Shown: positions 40,215 to 53,757 of the stretch, piece by piece
Layout of the letters: each line of letters starts with the position of its first letter
How positions within the stretch are numbered: position 1 is the stretch's first letter
NCBI RefSeq assembly: GCF_036320965.1
Contig: NC_092255.1
Coordinates: forward strand, 10,192,850 to 10,256,849
Reading direction: 5' to 3'
From: Panulirus ornatus
Taxonomy: Eukaryota; Arthropoda; Malacostraca; Decapoda; Palinuridae
DNA length: 64,000 nt
Position numbers and translations under genes: made by a program
Notes under the pieces: generated by a model
The model's database searches: none
Told to the model about the DNA's origin: nothing
What the model saw: the letters and a program-made list of their open reading frames with translations, nothing else

Positions 40215-43200
40215 TTATCTTTTTATTATACTTTGTCGCTGTCTCCCGCGTTTGCGAGGTAGCGCAAGGAAACAGACGAAAGAAATGGCCCAACCCCCCC
40301 ATACACATGTATATACATACGTCCACACACAAAAATATACATACCTACACAGCTTTCCATGGCTTACCCCAGACGCTTCACATGCCTTGATTCAATCCAC
40401 TGACAGAGCGTCAACCCCGGTATACCACATCGCTCCAATTCACTCTATTCCTTGCCCTCCTTTCACCCTCCTGCATGTTCAGGCCCCGATCACTCAAAAT
40501 CTTTTTCACTCCATCTTTCCACCTCCAATTTGGTCTCCCTCTTCTCCTTGTTCCCTCCACCTCCGACACATATATCCTCTTGGTCAATCTTTCCTCACTC
40601 ATTCACCTCACACCACATATTGTCCTCAAACATCTCATTTCCAGCACATCCACCCTCCTGCGCACAACTCCATCCATAGCCCACGCCTCGCAACCATACA
40701 ACATTGTTGGAACCACTATTCCTTCAAACATACCCATTTTTGCTTTCCGAGATAATGTTCGCGACTTCCACACATTCTTCAAGGCTCCCAGAATTTTCGC
40801 CCACTCCCCCATCCTATGATTCACTTCCGCTTCCATGGTTCCATCCGCTGCCAGATCCACTCCCAGATATCTAAAACACTTCACTTCCTCCAGTTTTTCT
40901 CCATTCAAACTTACCTCCCAATTGACTTGACTCTCAACCCTACAGTATCTAATAACCTTGCTCTTATTCACATTTACTCTTAACTTTCTTCTTTCACACA
41001 CTTTACCAAACTCATTCACCAGCTTCTGCAGTTTCTTACATGAATCAGGCACCACCTCTGTATAATCAGCGAACAACAACTGACTCACTTCCCAAGCTCT
41101 CTCATCCACAATAGATGCATACTTGCACCTCATTCCAAAACTCTTGCATTCACCTCCCTAACAACCCCATCCATAAGAAAATTAAACAACCATGGAGACA
41201 TCACACACCCCTGCCGCAAATCTACATTCACTGAGAACCAATCACTCCTCTCTTCCTACACGTACACAAGCCTTACATTCTCGATAAAAAGTTTTCATTG
41301 CTTCTAACAGCTTGCCTCCCACACCATATGTTCTTAAAACCTTCCACAGAGCATCTCTATCAACTCTATCTTATGCCTTCTCCAGATCAATAAATGCTAC
41401 ATACAAATCCATTTGTTTTTCTAAGTATTTCTCACATACATTCTTCAAAGCAAACAGCTGATCCACACATCCTCTACCACTTCTGAAACCACACCGCTCT
41501 TCCCCAATCTGATGCTCTGTACATGCCTTCACCCTCTCAATCAATACCCTCCCATATAATTTACCAGGAATACTCAACAAACTCATACTTCTGTAATTTG
41601 AGCACTGACTCCTATCCCCTTTGCCTTTGTAGAATGGCACTATGCAAGCATTCATCCAATCCTCAGGCACCTCACCATGAATTATACATACATTAAATAA
41701 CCTTACCAACCAGTCAACAATACAGTCACCCCCTTTTTTAATACATACCACTGCAATACCATCCAAACCTGCTGCTTTGCCGGCTTTCATCTTCCGTAAA
41801 GCTTTTACTACCTCTTCTCTATTTCCCAAATCATTTTCCCTAACCCTCTCACTTTGCACACCACCTCGACCAAGACACGCCACATCTGTTACTCTGTCAT
41901 CAAACACATTCAACAAACCTTCAAAATACGCACTCCATCTCCTTCTCACATAACCACTACTTGTTATCACCTCCCCATTAGCCCCCTTCACTGAAGTTCC
42001 CATTTGCTCCCTTGTCTTACGCACTTTATTTACCTCCTTCGAAAGCATCTTTTTATTCTCCCTGAAATTTAATGATACTCTCTCACCCCAACTCTCATTT
42101 GCCCTCTTTTTCAACTCTTGCACCTTTCTCTTGACCTCCTGCCTCTTTCTTCTATACAAGTCCCACTCATTTGCATTTTTTCCCTGCAAAAATCGTTCAA
42201 ATGCCTCTCTCTTCTCTTTCACTAATAATTTTACCTCTTCATCCCACCACCCACTACCTTTTCTAATCAACCTACCTCCCACGCTTCTCATGCCATAAGC
42301 ATCTTTTGCGCAAGATATCACTGCTTCCCTAAATACATCACATTCCTCCCCACTCCCCTTACCTCCTTTGTTCTCACCTTTTTCCATTCTTTACTCAGTT
42401 TCTCCTGGTACTTCGTCACACAAGTGTCCTTCCCAAGCTCCCTTACTCTCACCACTCTCTTCACCCAAACATTCTCTCTTCAATTCTGAAAACCCCCACA
42501 AATCTTCACCTTCGGTTCCACAAGATAATGATCAGACATCCCTCCAGTTGCACCTCTCAGCACATTAACATCCAAAAGTCTCTCTTTCGTGCGTCTATCA
42601 ATTAACACGTAATCCAGTAACGCTCTCTGGCCATCTCTCCTACTTACATACGTATACTTATGTATATCTCGCTTTTTAAACCAGGTATTCCCAATCACCA
42701 GTCCTTTTTCAGCACATAAATCTACAAGCTCTTCACCATTTCCATTTACAACACTGAACACTCCATGTTTACCGATTATTCCCTCAACTGCCACATTACT
42801 CACCTTTGCATTCAAATCACATATCATATAACCCGGTCTTTTGCATCAAAACCACTAACACACTCATTCAGCTGCTCCCAAAACACCTGCCTCTCATGAT
42901 CTTTCTTCTCATTCCCAGGTGCATATGCACCAATAATCACCCATCTCTCTCCATCAACTTTCAGTTTTACCCATATCAATCTCGAATTTACTTTCTTACA
43001 CTCTATCACATACTCCCACAACTCCTGATTCAGGAGTAGTGCTTCTCCTTCCCTTGCTCTTGTCTTCTAACTAACCCCTGACTTTGCTCACAAGACATTT
43101 CCAAACCACTCTTCCCCTTTACCCTTGAGCTTCGTTTCACTCAGAGCCAAAACATCCAGGTTCCTTTCCTCAAACATACTACCTATCTCTCCTTTTTTCT

Positions 43201-43411
43201 CATCTTGATCACATCCACACACATTTAGACACCCCAATCTGAGCCTTCGAGGAGGATGAGCACTCCTCGCGTGACTCCTTCTGTTTCCCCTTTTAGTAAG
43301 TTAAAATACAAGGAGGGGAGGGTTTCTGATCCCCCGCTCCCGTCCCCTTAGTCACCTTCTAAGACACGTGAGGAATGCGTGGGAAGTATTCCTAATCCCC
43401 TATCCCCAGGG

Positions 43412-43412
<1 letters not shown>
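40207..43412 (-). mobile_element. RTE-like LINE, antisense, nearly full length
   Basis: Complete from leader (43412, ccctggggataggggattag) to the terminal motif (40237-40268). It has the short 3' UTR and one clear internal deletion of about 110 bp at 40602-40603, removing the MCGNKKSVVERAEEGVLKWF region. It is one of only three 5'-complete antisense copies. Flanks on both sides are (TA)n. Confidence 0.89.
40411..43021 (-). pseudogene. Endonuclease-RT ORF remnants of the nearly full-length antisense copy
   Basis: 43021-42824 carries [14 protein letters not shown]. After a small deletion in the GDLN motif ([11 protein letters not shown]), 42827-42480 carries [16 protein letters not shown] and SDHYLVEPK. 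42387-41371 is 339 codons of linker and RT up to motif A AFIDLEKA. 41133-40603 carries a mutated motif C, LLFADYTEVVPDS, and the start of the C-terminal domain. 40602-40411 carries MSEERLTKRIYVSEVEG to VVYRG. The second Asp of FADD is Tyr and the following residues are changed in the same way as in the copy at 44544-45830. Confidence 0.85.

Positions 43413-43416
<4 letters not shown>

Positions 43417-43474
<58 letters not shown>
43417..43474. repeat. (TA)n microsatellite
   Basis: 58 bp TA between a LINE 5' end and an orphan LINE 3' terminus. Confidence 0.97.
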
Positions 43475-43478
<4 letters not shown>

Positions 43479-43517
43479 CGCAAACGCGGGAGACAGCGAC
43501 AAAGTATAATAAAGTAT

Positions 43518-43519
<2 letters not shown>
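43475..43519 (+). mobile_element. Orphan LINE 3' terminus, 45 bp
   Basis: Only cctcgcaaacgcgggagaca plus gcgacaaagtataataaag remain, between two TA arrays. This is the smallest recognisable insertion of the family here and retains just the 3' half of the terminal motif. Confidence 0.8.

Positions 43520-43573
<54 letters not shown>
43520..43573. repeat. (TA)n microsatellite
   Basis: 54 bp TA following the orphan terminus. Confidence 0.96.
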
Positions 43574-43576
<3 letters not shown>

Positions 43577-46500
43577 ATTTTTTTTATTTTGCTTCACGTC
43601 CACACATGCAAAAATACATACCTATACATCTCAACGTACACATATATATACACACACAGACACATACATATATACCCATGCACACAATTCACACTGCCTT
43701 TATTCATTCCTATCGCCACCGCGCCACAAATGGAATGCCATCCCCCTCCCCCCTCATGTGTGCGAGGTAGCGATAGGAACAGACAACAAAGGCCCCATTC
43801 GTTCACACTCAGTCTCTAGCTGTCATGTAATAATGCCCGAAACCACAGCTCCCTTTACACATCCAGACCCCACACAACTTTCCATGGTTTACCCCAGACG
43901 CTTCACATACCCTGATTCAATCCACTGACAGCACGTCAACCCCGGTATACCACATCGATCCAATTCACTCTATTCCTTGCACGCCGTTCACCCTCCTACA
44001 TGTTCAGGCCCCGATCACTCAAAATCTTTTTCACTCTATCTTTCCACCTCCAATTCGGTCTCCCACTTCTCCTCGTTCCCTCCACCTCCGACATATATAT
44101 CCTCTTGGTCAATCTTTCCTCACTCATTCTCTCTATGTGCCCAAACCATTTTTAAACACCCTCTTCTGCTCTCTCAACCACGATCTTTTTATTTCCACAC
44201 ATCTCTCTTACCCTTACGTTACTTACTCGATCAAACCACGTCACACCACATATTGTTCTCAAACATCTCATTTCGAGCACATCCACCATGCTGCGCACAA
44301 CTCTATCCATAGCACACGCCTCGCAACCATACAACATTGTTGGAACCACTATTCCTTCAAACATACCCATTTTTGCTTTCCGAGATAATGTCCTCGACTT
44401 CCACACATTCTTCAAGGCTCACAGGATTTTCGCCCCCTCCCCCACCCTATGATTCACTTCCGCTTCCATGGTTCCATCCGCTGCCAGATCCACTCCCAGA
44501 TATCTAAAACACTTTACTTCCTCCAGTTTTTCTCCATTCAAACTTACCTCCCAAATGACTTGACCGTACTGTACCTAATAACCTTGCTCTTATTCACATT
44601 TACTCTTAACTTTCTTCTTTCACACACTTTACCAAACTCAGTCACCAGCTTCTGCAGTTTCTCACATGAATCAGCCACCACCTCTGTATAATCAGCGAAC
44701 AACAACTGACTCACTTCCCAAGCTCTCTCATCCACAACAGTCTTCATACTTGCCCCTCTTTCTAAAACTCTTGCATTCACCTCCCAAACAACCCCATCCA
44801 TAAACGAATTAAACAACCATGGAGACATCACACACCCCTGCCGTAAACCTACATTCACTGAGAACCAATCACTTTCCTTTCTTCCTACACGTACACATGC
44901 CTTACATCCTCGATAAAAACTTTTCACTGCTTCTAACAACTTGCCTCCCACACCATATATTCTTAATACCTTCCACAAAGCATCTCTATCAACTCTATCA
45001 TATGCCTTCTCCAAATCAATAAATGCTACATACAAATCCATTTGCTTTTCTAAGTATTTCTCACATACATTCTTCAAAGCAAACACCTGATCCACACATC
45101 CTCTACCACTTCTGAAACCACACCGCTCTTCCCCAATCTGATGCTCTGTACATGCCTTCACCCACTCAATCAATACCCTCCCATATAATTTACCAGGAAT
45201 ACTCAACAGACTTATACCTATGTAATTTGAGCACTCACTCTTATCCCCTTTGCCTTTGTATAATGGCACTATGCACGCACTCCGCCAATCCTCAGGCACT
45301 TCACCATGAGTCATACATACATTAAATAACCTTACCAACCAGTCAATAATACAGTCACCCCGTTTTTTAATAGATTCCACTGCAATACCATCCAAACCTG
45401 CTGCCTTGCCTGCTTTCATCTTGCACAAAGCTTTTACTACATCTTCTCTGTTTACCAAATCATTTTCCCTAACCCTCTCACTTTGCACACCACCTCGACC
45501 AAAACACCTTATATCTGCCACTCTATCATCAAACACATTCAACAAACCCTCAAAATACTCACTCCATCTCCTTCTCACATCACCACTACTTGTTATCACC
45601 TCCCCATTAGCCCCCATCAATGAAGTTCCCATTTGCTCCCTTGTCTTACGCACTTTATTTACCTCCTTCCAGAACATCTTTTTATTCTCCCTAAAATTTA
45701 ATGATACTCTCTCACCCCTACTCTCATTTGCCCTCTTTTTCACCTCTTGCACCTTTCTCTTGATCTCCTGTCTCTTTCTTTTATACATCTCCCAATCAAT
45801 TGCATTTTTTCCCCTGCAAAAATCGTCCAAATGCCTCTCTCTTCTCTTTCACTAATAATCTTACTTCTTCATCCCACCACTCACTACCCTTTCTAATCAA
45901 GCCTCCTCCCACGCTTCTCATGCCACAAGCATCTTTTTCGCACTCCATCACTGATTCAATAAATGCATCCCATTCCTCCCCCACTCCCCTTACTTCCACT
46001 GTTCTCACCTTTTTCCATTCTGTACTCAGTCTCTCCTGGTACTTCCTCACACAAGTCTCCTTTCCAAGCTCACTTACTCTCACCACCCTCCTCACCCCAA
46101 CATTCACTCTTCTTTTCTGAAAACCCATGCAAATCTTCACCTTAGCCTCCACAAGATAATGATCAGACATCCCTCCAGTTGCACCTCTCAGCACATTAAC
46201 ATACAAAAGTCTTTCTTTCGCGCGCCTGTCAATTAACACGTAATCCAGTAACGCTCTCTGGCCATCTCTCCTACTTACATACGTATACTTATGTATATCT
46301 CGCCTTTTAAACCAGGTATTCCCAATCACCAGTCCTTTTTCAGCACATAAATGTACAAGCTCTTCATCATTTCCATTTACAACACTGAACACCCCTTGTA
46401 TACCAATTATTCCCTCCACTGCCACGTTACTCAACTTTGCATTCAAGTCACCCATCACTACAACCCGGTTTTGTGCATCAAAACCACTAACAGCTGCTTC

Positions 46501-46958
46501 CAAAACACTTGCCTCTCATGATCTTTCTTCTCATGCCTAGGTGCATATGCACCGATAATCACCCATCTCTCTCCATCAACTTTCAGTTTTATCCATATTA
46601 ATCGAGAATTTACTTTCTTACATTCTATCACATACTCCCACAACTCCTGTTTCAGGAGTACTGGTACTCCTTCCCTTGCTCTTGTCCTCTCACTTACCCC
46701 TGACTTTACTCCCAAGACATTCTCAAACCACTCTTCCCCTTTACCCTTGAGCTTCGTTTCACTCAGAGCTAAAACATCCAGGTTCCTTTCCTCAAACATA
46801 CTACCTATCTCTCATTTTTTCACATCTTGGTTACATCCACACACATTTAGACACCCCAATCTGAGTCTACGAGGAGGATGAGCACTCCCCGCTTGACTCA
46901 TTCTGTTTCCCATTTTTAGAAAGTTAAAATACAAGGAGGGGAGGATTTCTGGCTCCCG
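43574..46958 (-). mobile_element. RTE-like LINE, antisense, nearly full length, long 3' UTR, 5' fold-back
   Basis: Runs from the distal leader (46950, ggaggatttctgg region) to the 3' UTR. The last bases before (TA)n are tttgcttcacgtcc, so the final terminal motif of about 60 bp is lost. At its 5' end the leader and first coding bases are repeated as an inverted arm (46961-47075). The proximal leader (ccctggggatagg block) is missing. The 3' UTR is long form and includes the first ctacctcgcac motif at about 43755-43770. Confidence 0.87.
44544..46799 (-). pseudogene. Endonuclease-RT ORF with few lesions but mutated active site
   Basis: 46799-46458: [33 protein letters not shown]. After a frameshift, 46503-45796: [39 protein letters not shown] and the linker. 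45830-44544 is 429 codons with KAGKAAGLDGIAVES, CGFRSGRGCVDQVFAL, motif A AFIDLEKAYDRVDRD, motif B GLRQGCVMSPWLFNSF and motif C LLFADYTEVVADS. Replacing the second catalytic Asp with Tyr should abolish polymerisation. A small deletion near 44556 breaks the frame before the C-terminal domain. Confidence 0.87.
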
Positions 46959-47073
46959 CTCCAGAAATCCTCCCCTCCTTGTATTTTAACTTTCTAAAAC
47001 GGGAAACAGAAGGAGTCAAGCGGGGAGTGCTCATCCTCCTCGTAGACTCAGATTGCGGTGTCTTAATGTGTGT

Positions 47074-47075
<2 letters not shown>
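46838..47075. repeat. Inverted repeat (palindrome) of the LINE 5' end
   Basis: Two arms of about 115 bp, 46838-46952 and 46961-47075, flank a loop of about 8 bp (ctcccgct). The arms contain the distal leader and the first coding bases (ctttctaaaacgggaaacag on the plus arm) and are nearly identical. The right arm runs directly into (TA)n. Confidence 0.88.
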
Positions 47076-47142
<67 letters not shown>

Positions 47143-47176
47143 TATATATATATACACATATATATATATATATATT
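47076..47176. repeat. (TA)n microsatellite
   Basis: About 100 bp TA with two small interruptions (gata, acac). Confidence 0.96.
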
Positions 47177-47490
47177 ATACTTTGTCGCTGTCTCTCGCGT
47201 TAGCGAGATAGCGCAAGGAAACAGACGAAAGAATTTCCCAACCCACCCACCACACATGTATATACATACACGTCCGCACACGCACATATACATACCTACA
47301 CATCTCAACGTATACATCTATATACACACACAGACATATAGATATATACATATGTACATAATTCATACTGTCTGACCTTATTCATTCTCGTCGCCACTCC
47401 GCCACACATGACATGACAACATCTTTCCCCCCCAATGCCCTCGAGGCAGCGCTAGGAAAAAACAACAAAGGCCACATTTTTTCACACTCA
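47177..47490 (-). mobile_element. RTE-like LINE long-form 3' UTR, antisense
   Basis: Only the 3' UTR is present, from the terminal motif (ttgtcgctgtctctcgcgtt at 47183-47202) to the upstream gcagcgctagg motif at about 47445-47457 and cacattttttcacactca. It joins a sense copy at 47490/47491 without a microsatellite. Confidence 0.85.
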
Positions 47491-49590
47491 GAGGGGGAGG
47501 TCATAACAAGTAGTGGTGATGTGAGAAGGAGATGGAGTGAGTATTTTGAAGGTTTGTTGAATGTGTTTGATATAGGGTGTCTTGGTCGAGGAGGTGTGCA
47601 AAGTGAGAGGGTTAGGGAAAATGATTTGGTAAACAGAGAAGAGGTAGTAAAAGCTTTGCGGAAGATGAAAGCCGGCAAGGCAGCAGGTTTGGATGGTATT
47701 GCAGTGGAATCCATTAAAAAAGGAGGTGACTGTGTTGTTGACTGGTTGGTAAGGTTATTTAATGTATGTATGACTCATGGTGAGGTGCCTGGGGATTGGC
47801 GGAATGCGTGCATAGTGCCATTGTACAAAGGCAAATAGGATAAGAGTAAGTGCTCAAATTACAGAGGTGTAAGTTTGTTGAGTATTCCTGGTAAATTATA
47901 TGGGAGGGTATTGATTGAGAGGGTGAAGGCATGTACAGAGCATCAGATTGGGGAAGAGCATTGTGGTTTCAGAAGTGGTAGAGGATGTGTGGATTAGGTG
48001 TTTGCTTTGAAGAATATATGTGAGAAATACTTAGGAAAGCAAATGGATTTGTATGTAGCATTTATGGATCTGGAGAAGGCATATGATAGAGTTGATAGAG
48101 ATTCTCTGTGGAAGGTATTAAGAATATATGGTGTGGGAGGCAAGTTGTTGGAAGAAGTGAAAAGTTTTTATCGAGGATGTAAGGCATGTGTACGTGTAGG
48201 AAGAGAGGAAAGTGATTGGTTCTCAGTGAATGTAGGTTTGCGGCAAGGGTGTGTGATGTCTCCATGGTTGTTTAATTTGTTTATGGATGGGGTTGTTAGG
48301 GAGGTGAATGCAAGAGTTTTGGAAAGAGGGGCAACTATGAAGTCTGTTGTGGATGAGACAGCTTGGGAAGTGAGTCAGTTGATGTTCGCTTATGATACAG
48401 CGCTGGTGGCTGATTCATGTGAGAAACTGCAGAAGCTGGTGACTGAGTTTGGTAAAGTGTGTGAAAGAAGAAAGTTAAGAGTAAATGTGAATAAGAGCAA
48501 GGTTATTAGGTACTGTAGGGTTGAGCGTCAAGTCAATTGGGAGGTAAGTTTGAATGGAGAAAAACTGGAGGAAGTAAAGTGTTTTAGATATCTGGGAGTG
48601 GATCTGGCAGCGGATGGAACCATGGAAGCGGAAGTGAATCATAGGGTGGGGGAGTCCGAAAATCCTGTGAGCCTTGAAGAATGTGTGGAAGTCGAGAACA
48701 TTATCTCGGAAAGCAAAAATGGGTATGTTTGAAGGAATAGTGGTTCCAACAATGTTGTATGGTTGCGAGGCGTGGGCTATGGATAGAGTTGTGCGCAGGA
48801 GGGTGGATGTGCTGGAAATGAGATGTTTGAGGACAATGTGTGGTGTGAGGTGGTTTGATCAAGTAAGTAATGTAAGGGTAAGAGAGATGTGTGGAAATAA
48901 AAAGAGCTTTGTTGAAATGGTTTGGGCACATGGAGAGAATGAGTGAGGAAAGATTGACCAAGAGGATATGTGTGTCGGAGGTGGAGGGAACGAGGAGAAG
49001 TGGGAGACCAAATTGGAGGTGGAAATATGGAGTGAAAAAGATTTTGAGTGATCAGGGCCTGAACATGCAGGAGGGTGAAAGGAGGGCAAGAAATAGAGTG
49101 AATTGGATCGATGTGGTATACCGGGGTTGACGTGCTGTCAGTGGATTGAATCAGGGCATGTGAAGCGTCTGGGGTAAACCATGGAAAATTTTGTGGGGCC
49201 TGGATGTGGAAAGGGAGCTGTGGTTTTCCTGCATTATTGCATGACAGGTAGAGACTGAGTGTGAACGAATGGGGCCTTTGTTGTCTTTTCCTAGCGCTAC
49301 CTCGCACACATGAGGGGGGAGGGGATGGTATTCCATGTGTGGCGAGGTGACGATGGGAATGAATAAAGGCAGACCGTGTGAATTGTGTGCATGGATATAT
49401 ATGTATGTGTGTGTGTGTGTGTGTATGTATACGTGTACATTGAGATGCATAGGTATGTATATTTGCGTGTGTGGACGTGGATGTATATACATGTGTATGG
49501 GGGTGTGTTGGGCCATTTATTTCCTGTGTTTCCTTGCGCTATCTCGCAAACGAGGGAGACAGCGACAAAGCAAAATAAATAAAATAAACA
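47491..49590 (+). mobile_element. RTE-like LINE, 5'-truncated, sense, long 3' UTR
   Basis: Begins in the linker (gaggtcataacaagtagtgg, the EVITSSGDVRRRW segment) and runs to the terminal motif gctatctcgcaaacgaggga (49538-49557), with tail aataaataaaataaacaaa. It is joined head-to-tail to the next sense copy with only this short A-rich spacer. Confidence 0.88.
47497..49130 (+). pseudogene. RT ORF remnants
   Basis: Pieces: EVITSSGDVRRRWSEYFEG to PLYKGK, with a tag stop at 47836-47838. A second tag replaces cag in CVDQVF at 47994-47996. Then 245 codons (47998-48732) carry motif A AFMDLEKAYDRVDRD, motif B GLRQGCVMSPWLFNLF and a damaged motif C LMFAYDTALVADS. A frameshift near 48655 leads to the C-terminal pieces 48674-48946 and 48891-49130, the latter after a deletion of about 30 bp in the VVERAEEGVL segment. 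Confidence 0.84.
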
Positions 49591-52628
<3,038 letters not shown>

Positions 52629-52660
52629 TATTTTGCTTTGTCGCTGTCTCCCGCGTTAGT
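52629..52660 (-). mobile_element. Orphan LINE 3' terminus, antisense
   Basis: About 32 bp matching only the terminal motif in reverse (ctttgtcgctgtctcccgcg). It is joined at gttagtgaaagg to a sense LINE 3' fragment. Confidence 0.72.
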
Positions 52661-52876
52661 GAAAGGCCTGCAAAGAATAGAGTGAACTGGAACGATATGG
52701 TATACCGGGGTCGACGTTCTGTCAATGGATTGAACCAGGGCATGTGAAGCGTCTGGGGTAAACCATGGAAAGTTCTGTGGGGCCTGGATGTGGAAAGGGA
52801 GCTGTGGTTTCGGTGCATTATTACATGACAGTTAGAGACTGAGTGTGAACGAATGTGGCCTTCGTTGCCTTTTCCT

Positions 52877-53258
52877 AGTGCTACCTCGCACACATAAGGG
52901 GGGAGGGGGTTGTTATTCCATGTGTGGCGAGGTGGCGATGGGAATAAATAAAGGCAGATAGTTTGAATTATGTATATGTGTATATATGTATATGTCTGTG
53001 AGTGTATATATATGTGTACATTGAGATGTATACGTATGTATATTTGCGTGTGTGGACGTGTATGTGAGTGCTACCTCGCACACATAAGGGGGGGAGGGGG
53101 TTGTTATTCCATGTGTGGCGAGGTGGCGATGGGAATAAATAAAGGCAGATAGTTTGAATTATGTATATGTGTATATATGTATATGTCTGTGAGTGTATAT
53201 ATATGTGTACATTGAGATGTATACGTATGTATATTTGCGTGTGTGGACGTGTATGTGA
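52877..53258 (+). repeat. 190-bp tandem duplication in the LINE 3' UTR
   Basis: The unit agtgctacctcgcacacataa to cgtgtatgtg occurs at 52877-53066 and 53067-53258. The copies are essentially identical except for one extra g in the second. The junction falls at a gtgagtg microhomology. Near-identity shows it is recent. Confidence 0.92.
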
Positions 53259-53290
53259 GTGGGTTGGGCCATTCTTTCGTCTGTTTCCTT

Positions 53291-53321
53291 GCGCTACCTC
53301 GCTAGCGCGGGAGACAGCGAC
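53291..53321 (+). other. Conserved 3' terminal stem-loop motif of the LINE
   Basis: In this copy gcgcta and tagcgc form a perfect 6-bp inverted repeat around cctcgc, followed by gggagacagcgac. Other copies read gctacctcgcaaacgcggga, where ctcgc can pair with gcggg. The motif is retained at almost every 3' end, including orphan fragments and, in related form, the SINE-like elements. It is a likely recognition site for the element RT, by analogy with other LINE/SINE pairs; that function is inferred. Confidence 0.6.
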
Positions 53322-53336
53322 AAAGCAAAATAAACA

Positions 53337-53338
<2 letters not shown>

Positions 53339-53421
<83 letters not shown>
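53339..53421. repeat. (TA)n microsatellite
   Basis: About 82 bp TA, the rightmost (TA)n array in the window. Confidence 0.97.
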
Positions 53422-53424
<3 letters not shown>

Positions 53425-53757
53425 TATCTGAAACCCATAACAAGATTTATTTGCAAATTACAACGATTAAAAAGAAATTCAAAATTTACTTTTCATTCTT
53501 CCTTGGAAATGGACTTGTTTTTGTTGTTGTTTCGTATGTCTCACTTTCGCAGTAACATCGTCGGTGATCTAACCGATTGTTGACAACGTGGTCGGAGATA
53601 AGCCAAGATTCCACTTAAAGTCGACTGGTTGTTCTTCATTTCTGCTGTGCTTCATAACACCAACTTTCACGTCCAATGTAACAGCACTAAGTTGAGTCTT
53701 GGGAAAATTAGACAACTTTCTAATGCCATTGATATCCCTCCATGAACAACGACGGTG
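53422..53757. other. Unrecognised transition sequence
   Basis: About 335 bp without LINE or tandem-repeat similarity and without a recognisable ORF. It separates the retrotransposon cluster from the 25-bp array. Confidence 0.55.

Larger units (their letters stand above)
52661..53338 (+). mobile_element. RTE-like LINE 3' end, sense, with duplicated 3' UTR
   Basis: Begins in the last codons of the ORF (gcaaagaatagagtgaactg = ARNRVNW) and contains a long 3' UTR with a 190-bp internal tandem duplication. It ends in the terminal motif gcgctacctcgctagcgcgg (53291-53310), agacagcgacaaagc and (TA)n. It is the last LINE copy before the satellite region. Confidence 0.87.
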
